Positions 10,698-21,780 of a DNA stretch of 30,000 nt are shown one piece after another (the stretch's first letter is position 1; each line of letters starts with the position of its first letter). Source of the stretch: Chromera velia (lineage: Eukaryota; Sar; Chromeraceae). The position numbers and the translations under genes were made by a program. Under the pieces are notes generated by a model. It saw only the letters and a list, made by a program, of their open reading frames with translations, had not been told where the DNA came from and ran no database searches. The stretch covers positions 79,560 to 109,559 of the forward strand of contig JAHBMJ010003326.1 of the NCBI GenBank assembly GCA_018398765.1. The letters run 5' to 3'.

Positions 10698-13008
10698 TTT
10701 GTCAAGGCAGACAGCCTCGGCTGGAGTCATAGGGTCTACGCATTCTCTCTGAGATTTAACTGAAGCGTCCAAACAGGTCTGCGTGTTTGTCTATGCTCAC
10801 CAATGCTACGCCTTCTGCGCATCCCGTCCCTTACTGCTTTTGCGTCAAGGCTTCTGAGCAGTCGAAGGCGACCACTCTTCACAAAGAAGACCGACGAACT
10901 TTCGCGTCCCTGCATGTGCTCACATACACATGCGCATGCACACGCATAGACGGGGAATGTGCTGCTGCATTAGTCTCCAACCTAGAGTCACCGCTCTGTC
11001 TATCGATTGATGAAGGCAGGCAGCCTCTCTCATAAAAGAACATTCGGGAGACTGCATGACCACCTGAGCATCAAAGGAATCTTTCTCGCACGCTGTTGCT
11101 TCATGAAAGAAGAGCAGGTGGCTGGACTCAACCATTTTGTGGGTCTATGCAGAACAAAAACATGCAGAGGAGAAGCAAGCTACCTTTCAAGCATGCTCAT
11201 CTGACGAGATCAGCCTACCCATGTATGCTTACAAGACAGAGCAGCCAACGCATGCTAGAGGTGAACTGAAAGACCGACCTGCAAGAGGGCAAGTGCGGGG
11301 GTTTCGCCCAGATCCGACGCTCCCTGTGAGTGCTTCTGACAAGGGTACGAGTTTTCCTGCACCCATACACGCATGATCACACAAAAGTGTCCTTCTTGCA
11401 TCTTTTCGCACACAAACGCGCGCGCGCGCACACACACACACACACACACGCGCGCGCGCACGTACTCCTCGATTCATACAAAAATGCATATACATGACTG
11501 CGCGTGTGTGGAATTATAACGGATTCTGTTGTCTGCAAGTTCCAAATGCAGAGGGATGAATCAGATGACCGCACGTAAATTCGAACCATCCCGAGGAGAG
11601 GAAAGGAACCTTCAGCCACCGCAGAGAAGCCGGATAGGAGGGAGGAAAGGAAGTTTATTTTTGACAAGCTTGGACTCATTGTTCTCTTCGGAACAAAGAG
11701 AGAGACTGCCGATGAAAGAGGGAGGATGCAAGTGAGGCTCAAGATGAGAGGAAGTCAATTAACCAATCGTATCAAGATCTAGCTAGGGAAAGAAATTGTT
11801 TGTGCAGGTACCTGAAAGAGGTTCGAGAGAGCTCTCAAGTCTTGCTCCAGATTTTCTGCAGTGGCGCCCCTGGCAGTGTAGATGGCCTTAGCCCCCCTGT
11901 GTTCATCCACAAAGTCATGTCATCGCGTTACTCACGGTGTTACTGTTGCACTCCTCCGTCAGAAATGCACCCGAATGCCGATTCAAAATCAGAGGTGAAA
12001 AATAGATACAACGGACAAATGTAAATGAGTTTGTCAAAACTTCTTTTTGCCACGCTTTGCAATCACCACGGAGAGTCATCCATTGTCGCACGACTGTTGC
12101 CCAATGCATCATTGATCTCCATGTATGCCTTTGCTTGTGCAGACCGACTGACTTGAGAACGGGCATCATGAAGAGGAAGTCAATCCGATCTTGCTGTCGC
12201 TTTGCGTGTGCACCTCCTGCAGTTGCGAGGTAGACCTGCACGAAGGAAACTTACTAATCCATCCGCGCGACGGGCCAGCCATCACTTCTTGTTCGTTCTT
12301 TTGACGCTGACTGACAGAGCAAAGAATAATGCCAAACACAGCAGCATGTGCTAAAAAGGGCAGAAGGCGAAACGGTCATTCAGAAGGACATGCGGAGAAA
12401 GCACTTCAGACCGCTGGGAGGCACGTGTTGGTGGAGAACGAAACTTGAGGTGCTGACGAGCCGGGCCCACCAATGCTGAGATCAACACATCCGGCACTTT
12501 GATGTCCTCTAGACACCAGAGTCAGCCTTGTTGCTTTCTGAATTCTCAGCTAAAAGAGACACAAATTGGTGGAGGAATTCGTCCCACACGGCTTTTCAGA
12601 CACTCATCATGCATGTTTTTAGATGGGCAAACAAAGAAAAAGACAGAAAAACAGACGGACCGACAGACCTCTTTGGAGATTGCGAGGAGCATCAGCTGTT
12701 GGTCTGCGAGGATGGTAGCTGCCCTCGGTTTGTTGTTCAACAAGGAGAGGTCTCCGACTTGAGAGCCCTGTGAGAGAGAATGGGAAAGGGACGACGGGTA
12801 CTTAAATGAGACATTGGAGGACACAAGAAGTGAGACAGGAAACCAGGGATGCAAGATGAAGGGACACGCACAAATGTGCGTGCAACAACAGGACACACAC
12901 ACACACACACGCACACACATACATACATACACACACACGCACACACACACACACACATACATACATCACACACATACACATACACACACGCATACACACA
13001 TGCACACA

Positions 13009-13043
<35 letters not shown>

Positions 13044-15262
13044 ACACGCATACACACACATGCACACACACACCCATGCACACACACACCCATGCACACA
13101 CACACATACACACACACATACACACATACGCATATATATACACACACACACGCACACACACACACACACACCCATACACACACCCATACACACACCCACA
13201 CACACACACACACACACACATGTATGCCTGCCTCCTGACTTGTTCAAGTCGCGCTGCCCTGAGCAGTTGCCTGTCGTCACAATCGCATTGTCCCTCAGGA
13301 TGAATTCTGCACAGAAGGGCAGAGAGGAGAGGAGAGGAGACACTCCCTGTTGGCTTTGCTGATCTCATTTCTGAACTTTCCGATCAGAGCTCCTCGTTCA
13401 GTTTTTCTTTTCCTTCCACAGCTTCTATCGCTTTTTGTTTTGCTCTCCCCTCACCAGCTTTCGAATTGAGGAAGATCGGATACACTCCACCAAAAGACCA
13501 AACAGAATCTCAGACGACTCTTTTCATCCCCTGTGGGTCAGAATCATATCCTCCTGCAGTCTCTCTCGTTGCCACTTTTCTCTAGTCTTCTCATCCTTCC
13601 CTCCACTGACTTGTGGGGGCAGTTCTGACTGTACTTGAACACCCCAATGGCTCCGTCGACAACCACGTACAGTTTGTACCCAGGGTCACCCTGCGGAAGT
13701 TGCCGTGCATGTTTGCCTTATGCAAAGTGAGTTTGAGCCCAGATCGTTCTGTGGAGAAGAGAAAGAACAAGGATGAAGTGCGGCAGCGGACAACTTAGAC
13801 TTCTGGCAAACTCTGACAGGTTATGGAACAAGGTTGAGGAAGCGGACCAGAGGACAGACAAATTAGACATACAGGGCCCCTTCAAGAAGAAAAAAAAGGC
13901 CGCACCCCCAATCGGCACTCACCTCTTTGAATACGACCTGGCCTGCCTTGAACTCTTCGACCGTGCAGTACTTTGCCATGTGGCTGCATGCACTCAGAGA
14001 AGGGTGCCCGCACGAGGTGAAAAGCACGCACACATTGAGGGAAAGAGAGAGGGGGAAAAAGACACAGAAGAGAGAAGGAAGGGCTACACTGCACGAAAAG
14101 ACACGAGAAAGCACGTCTCTCACTCGGCAAATACTGACGCTTTGGAGCCCGCACACGGTTACAGACACGCAACGGCCAGAAGCGAAGAGATATGGCAGAA
14201 AGAAAAACTGAGGAGATCAAAGAAACGCATTCACATGCCAGGAAAACGATTACCAGGTCAAAGGAGAGCTAACAGATTGAGTGTCAGTCAGCACAGAGCT
14301 TTGGATAACAGCCTCACTTCGGTCCTTGAAGAGTGACCTTATTTCTCTCCCTCGATCGGTCTGCCATTTGAAGAATTGGATTCCCACATAAATGCACATG
14401 CACAAGCGCATGGAAGGTTCGTGCATGAATACGCAATCTCCATCTGCGTCAACAGGAAGGCATGCCAAATGCGGACTCACATTAAATGTTCCTCCTTCTG
14501 GTTTTTCCCTTTGAAGAATTCGACCCCCTTCAGAAAGGCAACAAGAAGCTGCAGGTTTCTCTCCGTTCTGTTCTCGGGAGACTTGTCGCATACGTCCTTC
14601 AGTTTTTTTGTGAGGATGTTGCGCCATCTAAGAGCAGCCCCCGGTTCTCCCAACGACTTGATCAGTTCCTCTTCGATCTCGTTCTCGTCTTTTCCTTCCC
14701 CGAACAGCGCACCCTCAATAGGCGAGAGGGAGGAAGGGTCGATGTCCCTGTCCTCTGCTGCAGGGGATGAGGTGGCGGCTGCGTTCTTCTTTTTTACTGC
14801 TTTCCGGGGTAAAGTTTGGCCGTCTGTGTCTTCAAGGCCTTCAAGGTCGTCGGGAGGTTCCTCGTCGTCTGATTCCTTTTCATTCCATTCCTCTATGGTC
14901 GCAAAGGGAGCCTGGATTGGTAGATAGGATGGCTCTCTTTGTCTCCGTAATTTTGCCTCCTCCTCTGTCTCTTCTCTTTCCCCCCCTTCTTCCTCTCCCC
15001 CCTTTTCTTCCCCTCCCCCGCCTTCCTTCTGTCCGCTCCCTTCATTCTGTTCTGAGTTCGCCTCTTTCTGCTCGTCGTATTCAGAAGTGTCAGACGCACC
15101 ACCCCCTTCCAGTTTTTCCTCCTCGTCAACTTCGCTTCGGGTCTTCTCCCGCGGCTCCCCTTTGTCTGATCCTTCGACCGGGTGGGAAGAAGATGCACCT
15201 TCGTCGTTCGCCCCTCCCCCCTTCTCTTTGGTGGGGGTGCTTGCTTCAGCAAGGTCAGCCAT
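6666..15262 (-). CDS. Protein with two cyclic-nucleotide-binding domains, about 1108 aa, 17 exons
   Basis: The exons on the minus strand are 15262-14481, 13983-13923, 13690-13635, 13306-13240, 12767-12669, 12235-12153, 11896-11812, 11335-11279, 11144-11064, 10909-10801, 10538-9856, 9511-9371, 9210-9128, 8731-8582, 8072-7441, 7125-7067 and 6764-6666. All 16 introns are GT-AG and every phase agrees (3327 nt in total). Residues 1-230 are acidic and low complexity. Domain 1 (about 238-375) has [20 protein letters not shown] and a phosphate-binding cassette [14 protein letters not shown] (327-340). Arg337 is kept, Asp replaces the usual Glu, and Ala after Arg is the PKA-like version. Domain 2 (about 400-790) has [11 protein letters not shown] (465-475), then about 230 inserted residues, then [17 protein letters not shown]; it lacks the cassette Arg, so ligand binding is doubtful. 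RRRRSI at the insertion start fits a basophilic kinase site. No kinase or channel motif is seen. It is likely a cyclic-nucleotide sensor or scaffold, perhaps CNBD2-like. The weakest joins are 13240/12767 and 8582/8072. Confidence 0.85.
7009..7061. repeat. (GA)n microsatellite
   Basis: About 52 bp of nearly pure GA on the plus strand, in intron 16 of the cyclic-nucleotide-binding gene. On the gene's sense strand it is a CT tract starting directly after the GTAGGT donor. Confidence 0.9.
8088..8147. repeat. Compound (CA)n(GA)n microsatellite
   Basis: CA units run to about 8120 and GA units to 8147. On the sense strand of the gene this gives (CT)n(GT)n about 15 nt before the acceptor of exon 15. 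Confidence 0.9.
8385..8440 (-). repeat. C-tract region with G-quadruplex potential on the sense strand of an intron
   Basis: The plus strand holds CCC tracts at 8411, 8415, 8419, 8423 and 8427 separated by single bases. The minus strand, which is the sense strand of intron 14, therefore reads as five GGG tracts with 1-nt loops. Confidence 0.75.
8846..8904. repeat. Compound (TC)n(TG)n microsatellite
   Basis: TC to about 8882, then TG to 8904, in intron 13 of the cyclic-nucleotide-binding gene. Confidence 0.9.
10656..10696. repeat. (TC)n microsatellite
   Basis: Near-pure TC tract in intron 10 of the cyclic-nucleotide-binding gene. Confidence 0.85.
11416..11461. repeat. CG-CA-CG alternating purine-pyrimidine repeat
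   Basis: CG units, then CA units, then CG units again, in intron 7. Such alternation can adopt Z-DNA. Confidence 0.85.
12893..13220. repeat. Long imperfect (CA)n microsatellite
   Basis: About 330 bp of CA with interspersed CATG, CATA and CCCA variants. It fills most of intron 4 (12768-13239). Open frames here only encode His-Thr or Cys-Val repeats and are not genes. Confidence 0.95.
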
Positions 15263-15848
15263 TTTGCGCCCTGACCCTGGTTTGAAGAGTTTCAGACTGA
15301 TTTCGTGGGAAGCCCACTGCAGAAAGTCACAATCAACTGAAGCAGTGTGTGGTGGTGGGTCTGTGAGTGTCAGCTGCTTTTCCACTTCTTGTACAGACGC
15401 TGACCGGCGGGGTGTCTGGTTCCTGATACATATACAGCAGCTATAGTGAATCTGGACTTGCATGCAGCTGCATGGAAATTAAATTGGCTTACTGTATCGA
15501 AACTTCTTTTTTTTTTGCCATGCACACCGATACAGATCGAAGTCCCATACAAGTCCCATGCACACATTCCCGCACGCATGCATGCTTGAAGGATTCAAGG
15601 CCTCAAATTGCTTTGATTGCAAAGACGGCCGCCCCCGCACGAGACAGATCGACCATGGTCCCGCACGAATCAGTGAGAACACACTCATGGTCGCTGAATA
15701 CGTCCTATTATGTCCTTCTCGTACGTCGTCGTCGCTTATATATGTAGCTACGGAGCAACAGTGGGTCATCCGATCGAAAGAATGTAAGGGGTAGACGGTG
15801 TTAAAGTTTTCGTTTGCGTATTCTCGGAGACGGCTACCAGCTGTAGAC
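15263..15848. promoter_or_regulatory. Divergent promoter region
   Basis: 586 bp separate the start of the cyclic-nucleotide-binding gene (minus) from the start of the SET gene (plus). It must hold both 5' flanks. The one recognisable element is TGCATGCA at 15459. No TATA box is evident at a convincing position. Confidence 0.55.
15459..15466. promoter_or_regulatory. TGCATGCA palindrome in divergent promoter
   Basis: Exact 8-bp palindrome, about 197 bp upstream of one start and 383 bp upstream of the other. TGCATGCA is a known binding word for some ApiAP2 proteins; its use here is inferred. Confidence 0.4.
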
Positions 15849-17315
15849 ATGAGTTCTGATCTCTTTTCTTTTCAGTCGGGCCTCGAGGGAGGGTGGCATG
15901 ATGGAGAAGCTCGACTCCTTGCTGCAATTGCCAGAAAAGGGAGCGCTCCGAGTAACCGTTTTTTGCAGAGAGCGGCAGAAGAGTGCAGGATGTGTGAGAT
16001 GGGCAACGGGGAAAAGGGGATTGGGCTGTTCGCTTCCAGGGACATTCAGGCTGGGCAGATCATCATGATGAGGTGAGCTCACGTAAACTGGGTGAAGTAG
16101 ACGAACTGCTTTGGCACCCCGTTTTGGAATTGGCTTCATTGCGCATTCGCTGACGTGCGTGCAGGTGGCCGATGTCAGTGGTTCCCGTCTCCGTCAGTTT
16201 GTGCCGTCTCTTTGCACCCCCCTCGCCCTTCCTTCTGTTTCTTCTATTTCCGCCTCCGAGTCATGGAATCTCCGTCTTTGCTTCCAGATTTCTCTCTCTG
16301 AGTGCACGCTGCTGTTTAGCTCTCCTCTCTCTCCGTCCCCCCCCCCGATTCGCCTTCTTTTCCGCCTTCAATGCGTTACAGAATGTTAAGATTAATAATT
16401 ATCGATTTACATGTGGAAACCTTTGAACGACCGCGTTTGGATGTGCTCTCAGGAAACCAACAAGGAGCGTGCAGAGTTTATGGAGAAGTTTTCCCCGCCG
16501 GCAGACGGAGGGAGGGGGGTCGGGGAAGGGTCGGAAGAACGATCTGGAGTCTTCCTGGAGGCAGACGAAAGAAAGCAGGAAGGGAAGAAGAGTGGTATAA
16601 AAGACGCAGAAGAAGATGAACAGGACACAGAGGAGGTAGAGAAGGGAGAATTAGAAGAAGAGGACGAGGAAGAGACATTTCTTGAAAGGGTTGACGTTGC
16701 CCGTCTTTGCCTTTCTCTCGTGTCCAAAATCGTCAAAAGACGTGCCCTCTTCCCAGAGCTGTCTAACGCTCCCTTCCTGCAAGTGCTCCCCGCCCTCCAA
16801 ATACTGCAGCCCAGAGAAACGGAACAAGAATGGAAAAGGAAAAGCAGCGCCAGTGAGACCCCACCAGAAGAATTCACATGCGGATCTCCCTCCCTGGATG
16901 CGCACCTGGAAAGGGAGCTGGAGAGGGCTGGAGCCCAGACGAAATACGAACAGCAGAGGTTTCTCTGGGCAGTGGCGTTGAATGCGATGGGGACCTATCC
17001 TGGAGGTCCGGAACAGCTGAGCCATGCCGAGCAAGTTGGCGATTCGGCGGGGGAGGGTGAGGGGGTGGGGCTGTTTGACTTCCCGTCTCTGTTCAATCAT
17101 TCGTGCCAGCCGAATGTGAACCGCTATTTCATGGGACTTCGGAGGGAGCTCTCGGATAAATTTGGAATGTCAGTGGGTGAGAAGACATTTGGGCGTGCAT
17201 TGGGGAAAGGGAGACAGATGAGAGGCAACAGAAAAGGGGAGAGAGGCAGAGGAAGAAAGGGCGTCGATGATTGTGACTCTGTGTGTGTATGTGTGTATGA
17301 CTTTGTATGCGACCA

Positions 17316-17355
<40 letters not shown>

Positions 17356-18950
17356 TGTGTGTGCCCGGGCGCATCTTAAATTGCTGGACAATGAAGAATA
17401 GCAAATCCCTCCTCCCCGCGTCCAGTTCCCCACTTTCTTTCTCTGCATGCAGCCGGAGGGGGGAAGAAGACGGGGAAGAAGCAGATGGTCCCAGGGAACC
17501 CCTCGCCATCTTCGTCGCTTGCCGTGACATCTCTGCGGGGGAAGAGTTGTGCATTTCCTACATCGAGTCTGAGGTCTTGTGCGAGGACAGGACAAACAGG
17601 GGGGAGGCCTTGCAGGAGGGGGCGAAGGGCTTCACATGCGGATGTCCTGCGTGTCTGCGGGAAAAGGAACAGCTGAGGCTGATTCAGAGAGGGAAAAGGA
17701 TTGAGGTGCGGACGTGAGTTTCAGGCAGAGCCAGGCGGACTACGAATGAGAGAGACAGGGACTATCTTCATGGCTCTACTGTGACTGACGGGGTAGGAGA
17801 CCGATGAATGCAAAGGGGGAGTGAGGGCTGGAAAAGAGCTGTCAAGAATTATACTACCAATGAGCTTCTTGTCGGTCTGTCTAGTCCAGCAAGGGCTTCG
17901 AAGAGTTTACTCACTGCATTTGTGAGCCTGCGAATGCGCAGGTTTCTTGCCTCCCCTCTCCTTCTTGCCTGCAGACCGTTCGTTCCCCTTTGGTTTTACA
18001 GTCGCTCTAAATCCTCCCATCATTTTTTCTCTTCTCTTCCCCGTCTTTCCAAAAGAAAAGAAGCTTGGAAGACCTCCTCCTTTTTTTTCGTGGTGGCCTG
18101 TCTCTCCCACGTCCGGGTATCTGCATCTCCGTGGTGATTTGTTCTCTCTTGTCTTGTCTTGTATGTGAGTGCTCAAGTCTTTGCGTGAGTATGTTAAGAA
18201 GTCGATTCTTCTTTCTTCGCACGCACCCGACTTGACGTATTGCAGCAGGTTAGCTCCCCCGTCTCCTACGAGCCCCTTCCAGATGAGATCAAGGAAGTCC
18301 TAAGCCTCCCCTCCCCCCCCCAGGATCGAATTCGCTTAATCGACCAACTCCTTGCTGAAGTAGCTCAAGGGGACACGGACACACAAACACGACCACGAGA
18401 TAGCAAACAGCCCAAAAGACTTCTCGCCACCGCAGATCACCTCGAGCTCCTTCAGACGAGGGCGCAGTTGCGAGCCTTGTTGCTGGCACGTGCCTCCACC
18501 AGAAAAAAAACGAAAGGTTCTCAGGCAGCCAAGCGGCAGGGGGTGGACGAAGAACAGTCTGACAACGATCTGCAGTCCGCACGGACCTTAGCACACCAGT
18601 ATTTGCAGGACTGGCGGGATTGTATATCCTTCATTGAGGGTCGTGCTTCATCTTCGCCAAATGCGCCTCCACCTAACCGCAGAGGCCCCGGTTTCCCCCC
18701 GAACGAGGAGAGTCTCGTAGTGTTCCATCTGCAGGCTTCCAGAGGTGCAACTGCACTCGCAAGTCTGTCGCCCGACGTCGAGACAGAGACCTTTGAGAGG
18801 GCGTCGAAGAAGAAGAAGAAAAAAAAAGATGACGAGGGGGCTCCAGAGAAAAAGGGGGGGAAGTTAGAGGGTCTGGCAGAATGCATGGAACACTTGAAGT
18901 CGGCAAAACGGTCGGTTCAAGAAAGCTGTTTGGTCTCTGACCAATTTTGA
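15849..18950 (+). CDS. SET-domain protein (lysine methyltransferase-like), about 641 aa, 5 exons
   Basis: The exons are 15849-16072, 16165-16192, 16453-17168, 17453-17713 and about 18254-18950. Exon 2 is a 28-nt exon that I infer because exon 1 (phase 2) and exon 3 (phase 0) cannot join directly; it gives MMRWPMSVVPVS. Residues 54-74 (KGIGLFASRDIQAGQI) form the first SET strand pair. An acidic insert follows, then helical sequence, then the core NHSCQPNV (from 299), GEELCISY with the likely catalytic Tyr359, and a zinc-type FTCGCPAC (383-390). The layout resembles SMYD or SET-only enzymes that use S-adenosylmethionine to methylate lysine; no MYND finger is visible. The C-terminal third is helical with a poly-Lys run, which may be a nuclear signal. 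The last acceptor (GGTTAG) is unusual, so an extra exon between 17714 and 18253 is possible. Confidence 0.82.
17048..17070 (+). repeat. G-rich tract with quadruplex potential in coding sequence
   Basis: Four runs of three to five G with loops of 1 to 3 nt on the coding strand, in exon 3 of the SET gene. They encode a Gly/Glu-rich loop just before the NHSC motif. Confidence 0.65.
17315..17363. repeat. Compound (TC)n(TG)n microsatellite
   Basis: TC then TG in intron 3 of the SET gene, same composition as the repeats at 8088 and 8846. Confidence 0.9.
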
Positions 18951-20326
18951 ATTTGAATACCCTCTTGTTTCTGTGTCGTTTGTGAACGGTATTGGTCCAT
19001 CTTCCAGGGACAGATGTACACCGTCTGATCCCGATTTCTATCTTAATCTCAGATATGCACTGCTTTCCTTCTTTCTCTCTCAGTCGGCCCCCCCCCGTCC
19101 TTCCTCTTATCAGACCTTTTTGTTCTTGCGTCGACGCGTTGGGGTTCTTTCATGACTGCCTCAAAGTCGGACCATCAGCATTTTGGGTTGTTTCGGTAAA
19201 CCGCGTCATTTCAACCAGATGTACCACAGATTTGCTTACAACTTCGAATACACCAGCCAGCTTCCAAAGTTAGAAGAATCACAAAGAGTCTGCAACAACC
19301 TGCAAAAATCACTGCAGGCTTCATGCACGTGCGTTTGGGGGAGGACCGTCCTGGTTTCTGTTCAGATACAAACACGAACTGTTGGCAACTGGTGCTGCCA
19401 TAGGTGGAATGGGGCAAAGCATCTTCCAGCTTTGCTTCAATCAAATAACCGGTCTTTCAGGCGTCTTTGATTAATATACTACAACGTATTTCCATATGAA
19501 AAGTAAACAAAAATTCTTAAATATATTGAAATAACCCATTGAAATATGATTTGATTTTCAATTTTCCATGTGTTCAACTAAACAAAGCTCTTTTCTATAA
19601 ATTTTTATAAATTCTAAGTGTGATCTATAAAGTTTTTTCGCCTTAGATAGAGTCCGACCCTCAATTTTTGAGTTTTAAATTTTTTGTGACTTTTATAATT
19701 ATTACCATCATGATTGTTATTCTTTTCTAGAAGGCTACTATAGAAGTTCAATGTTGCTAGTGATGTTCAATCTAGTGTTCAATTAATGATTATACAGTCA
19801 GTAGTCTCATTAAAAGTTTTCTGGCTCACTCTCAGAGAGTATCTGAGACAAAAACAAACAGCTGCATGGAATTAAGCCCCGATCGTCCCAGTTCAATGCG
19901 GATTAGTTGCGGAGAATTTTTTTTTGCGCCGCTAGCTAGCTATTATCATCAGCTGCTGCATGGGCAGTTTGTCGATCATGTCGGGTTTGCCGGGGCCCGG
20001 CCAAGGCCGGTGCGGCGGGCCCATACATACACACGCTTTTTAGCCACCGACAGAGCCGATTTTAGACACGCGCGTGCATGCAACTATAAGAACCGATTTC
20101 TGCACGGACAAGTGTCCCCATGCAGACAGTCGATCGACCGGCCAGACACCATGCACTGCTTCATCTGAAATCGGACTTTCTCCATCACTTCACAGCATCT
20201 TCAATCCTTGCAAGCGTTTGCAAACTGTGAGAAAGCGAAACCCGAGAGAGTTGACATTCAACGAGAGATTCTAACAACCACCACTAGAGAACCGACTCTT
20301 CCCGTGCATTTTCCATCACTACCAGA
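18951..20326. other. Intergenic region with AT-rich core
   Basis: The 3' flank of the SET gene is followed by about 19000-19470 with an open frame lacking any recognised motif, then a strongly AT-rich stretch to about 19860, then the 5' flank of the cysteine-rich gene. A GC-rich imperfect palindrome lies near 19988-20022 and TGCATGCA at 20075. Confidence 0.55.
20075..20082. promoter_or_regulatory. TGCATGCA palindrome upstream of cysteine-rich gene
   Basis: Exact palindrome about 245 bp before the ATG at 20327. It is an ApiAP2-type binding word; function is inferred from position only. Confidence 0.4.
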
Positions 20327-21780
20327 ATGCAGAACATCAACCTCGCCGCTCAGGCTCAGGAGGCATTCGGGCCCAAGCGTTTCCACTGCTGCAAGAAGTG
20401 CACCGATGACATCGTTATCGGTAGGTCAAAATTTCACATAAGTACTGTAAGCTGGAAAACAGCCTGGTACGCATGACTATTTCAAGTGTTGTGTTGCAGG
20501 TCCTACTTGTGTTGCGGATGTCTGCGGTGGCCGCTCCTGCAAGGACTGTGGTTACCCTGCATCCTCCCCCACTTACATGAAGCTGAGCAACATCTGGGGT
20601 GACATCGGAGCAAAGACCCTTCCCCTCTGCAATGGATGTGCTGGCTCTATGGACGCAAGGAAGAAGCTTGGTACGCCGAGAAGGAAACAACAGTTGTTTC
20701 ACAAACGCCTGACCTTCATCTCCCTCTTGTTCTGCCATAAGTTTCCAAATCCTTTGACAAGGTACCCCGGACCCTTGAACCCCTCATACACTGTTCTTCA
20801 TGCTTCTCTCCTCGATTCCGGTACCGAGAACTCTCCTATTTTCTTCTTCTTCACCTCACATTCCTGCCTTTCCCTCCTCATTTTCTCTTCTACCTCCTGC
20901 CTGCAGAGCTCACGAAGGTCCACAAGATAATGGTTGAGACCGACAGAGGGTCCAAGCACAACTCCTCCATGACTGCCTGCCTGGGTGGGTGCGGTCAGCA
21001 GGTTCCCACCCCAGTCCTGAGAGTGAAGGATGACGGATCCGACGGAAGGCACATGACCTCTGTGTGCATCTCCTGTGCCTCCAAGAAGAACAAGTGCCAG
21101 TTCTGCCAAAAGCCTGTCGACAAGGAGGTCGACCCTACAGCCCCCCAGCAGGAGCAGGCACCAGTTGCCGAGGGAGACACATGGGGAAACATCACCAAGG
21201 TTGCCGGACAGGCCTTCGCTGCTGCCACCGACTTCACCAAGAAGAACGTCATCAAGATGGAGACACCACACGACGCCTTCACACTTCGCATGATGGCAGT
21301 CAGAGCCGTCCTCGGTCAGTCCAAGACAGATTGGCAAGTCAGTAGGTAGAGAAGCAGGCAAAAACCGTCAGAGGCTGGTAGTCTGGCAATCCCTTCACTA
21401 CCAGCATCATTCTTCTACCTTTCCTTCACCTCGATGAATAACGGCACTCTTCTTCTGTCCTTCTGTTGGGCATGAGTGCGAGCAAAAGTGGGCCATCAGC
21501 GAAGACATACAGACAAACGCAAAAGCATTTCCAAATCTCTCCTTCAATCACGGACTGCTTTGGCTCTTCTCCCTTCCCTTCCCTATCTGTTTCTGCAGAG
21601 GAGCGCCACAGAACCCCCGCAGTCGACCACACTGCCCCCGTCTCTCCCTCTGGACAGGGAATGATGGGTATGGGTATGGGCATGGGTATGGGACAGCAGC
21701 AGCAGCCGATGGTGCAGGGCCAATACGGCCACCCCGGCATGCCCCAGCAGCGCTCCCCGAAGTCCTGGGGCTGCATGTGA
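20327..21780 (+). CDS. Cysteine-rich putative zinc-binding protein, 284 aa, 4 exons
   Basis: The exons are 20327-20420, 20500-20670, 20907-21314 and 21599-21780. All junctions are phase 1 with acceptors TTGCAG or CTGCAG, and total length is 855 nt. The N-terminal part has clustered cysteines (HCCKKC, then C-x4-C-x4-C-x2-C, then LPLCNGCAG). The middle has ACLGGC (from 112) and the motif C142-x2-C145-A-x3-N150-x-C152-x2-C155, as expected for a treble-clef or zinc-ribbon site. A region with basic and aromatic residues follows. The tail is low complexity: alternating Gly-Met, four Gln, Pro/Gln-rich, ending SWGCM. There is no signal peptide or membrane segment, so it is probably cytosolic or nuclear. 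The same cysteine motif occurs in the minus-strand gene at 23886-24524. I do not recognise a named family. Confidence 0.85.

Noticed and set aside
11279-11335. Alternative frame reading [13 protein letters not shown] in exon 8 of the cyclic-nucleotide gene
   Set aside because: It resembles a linker motif of cyclic-nucleotide proteins, but the preceding exon ends in phase 0, and only the other frame keeps all downstream phases consistent.
12814-13368. Long open frames of His-Thr or Cys-Val repeats on both strands
   Set aside because: They are translations of the CA microsatellite in an intron. No domain or splice support exists.
6666-15262. cGMP- or cAMP-dependent protein kinase
   Set aside because: No kinase motifs (glycine loop, HRD, DFG) occur in any exon; only the nucleotide-binding domains are present.
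16073-16452. Direct splice of SET exon 1 to exon 3
   Set aside because: It would put the long exon 3 out of frame; the phase demands an intermediate exon.
19183-19470. 95-codon plus-strand open frame between genes
   Set aside because: No recognisable family, no splice partners, and it borders an AT-rich block.
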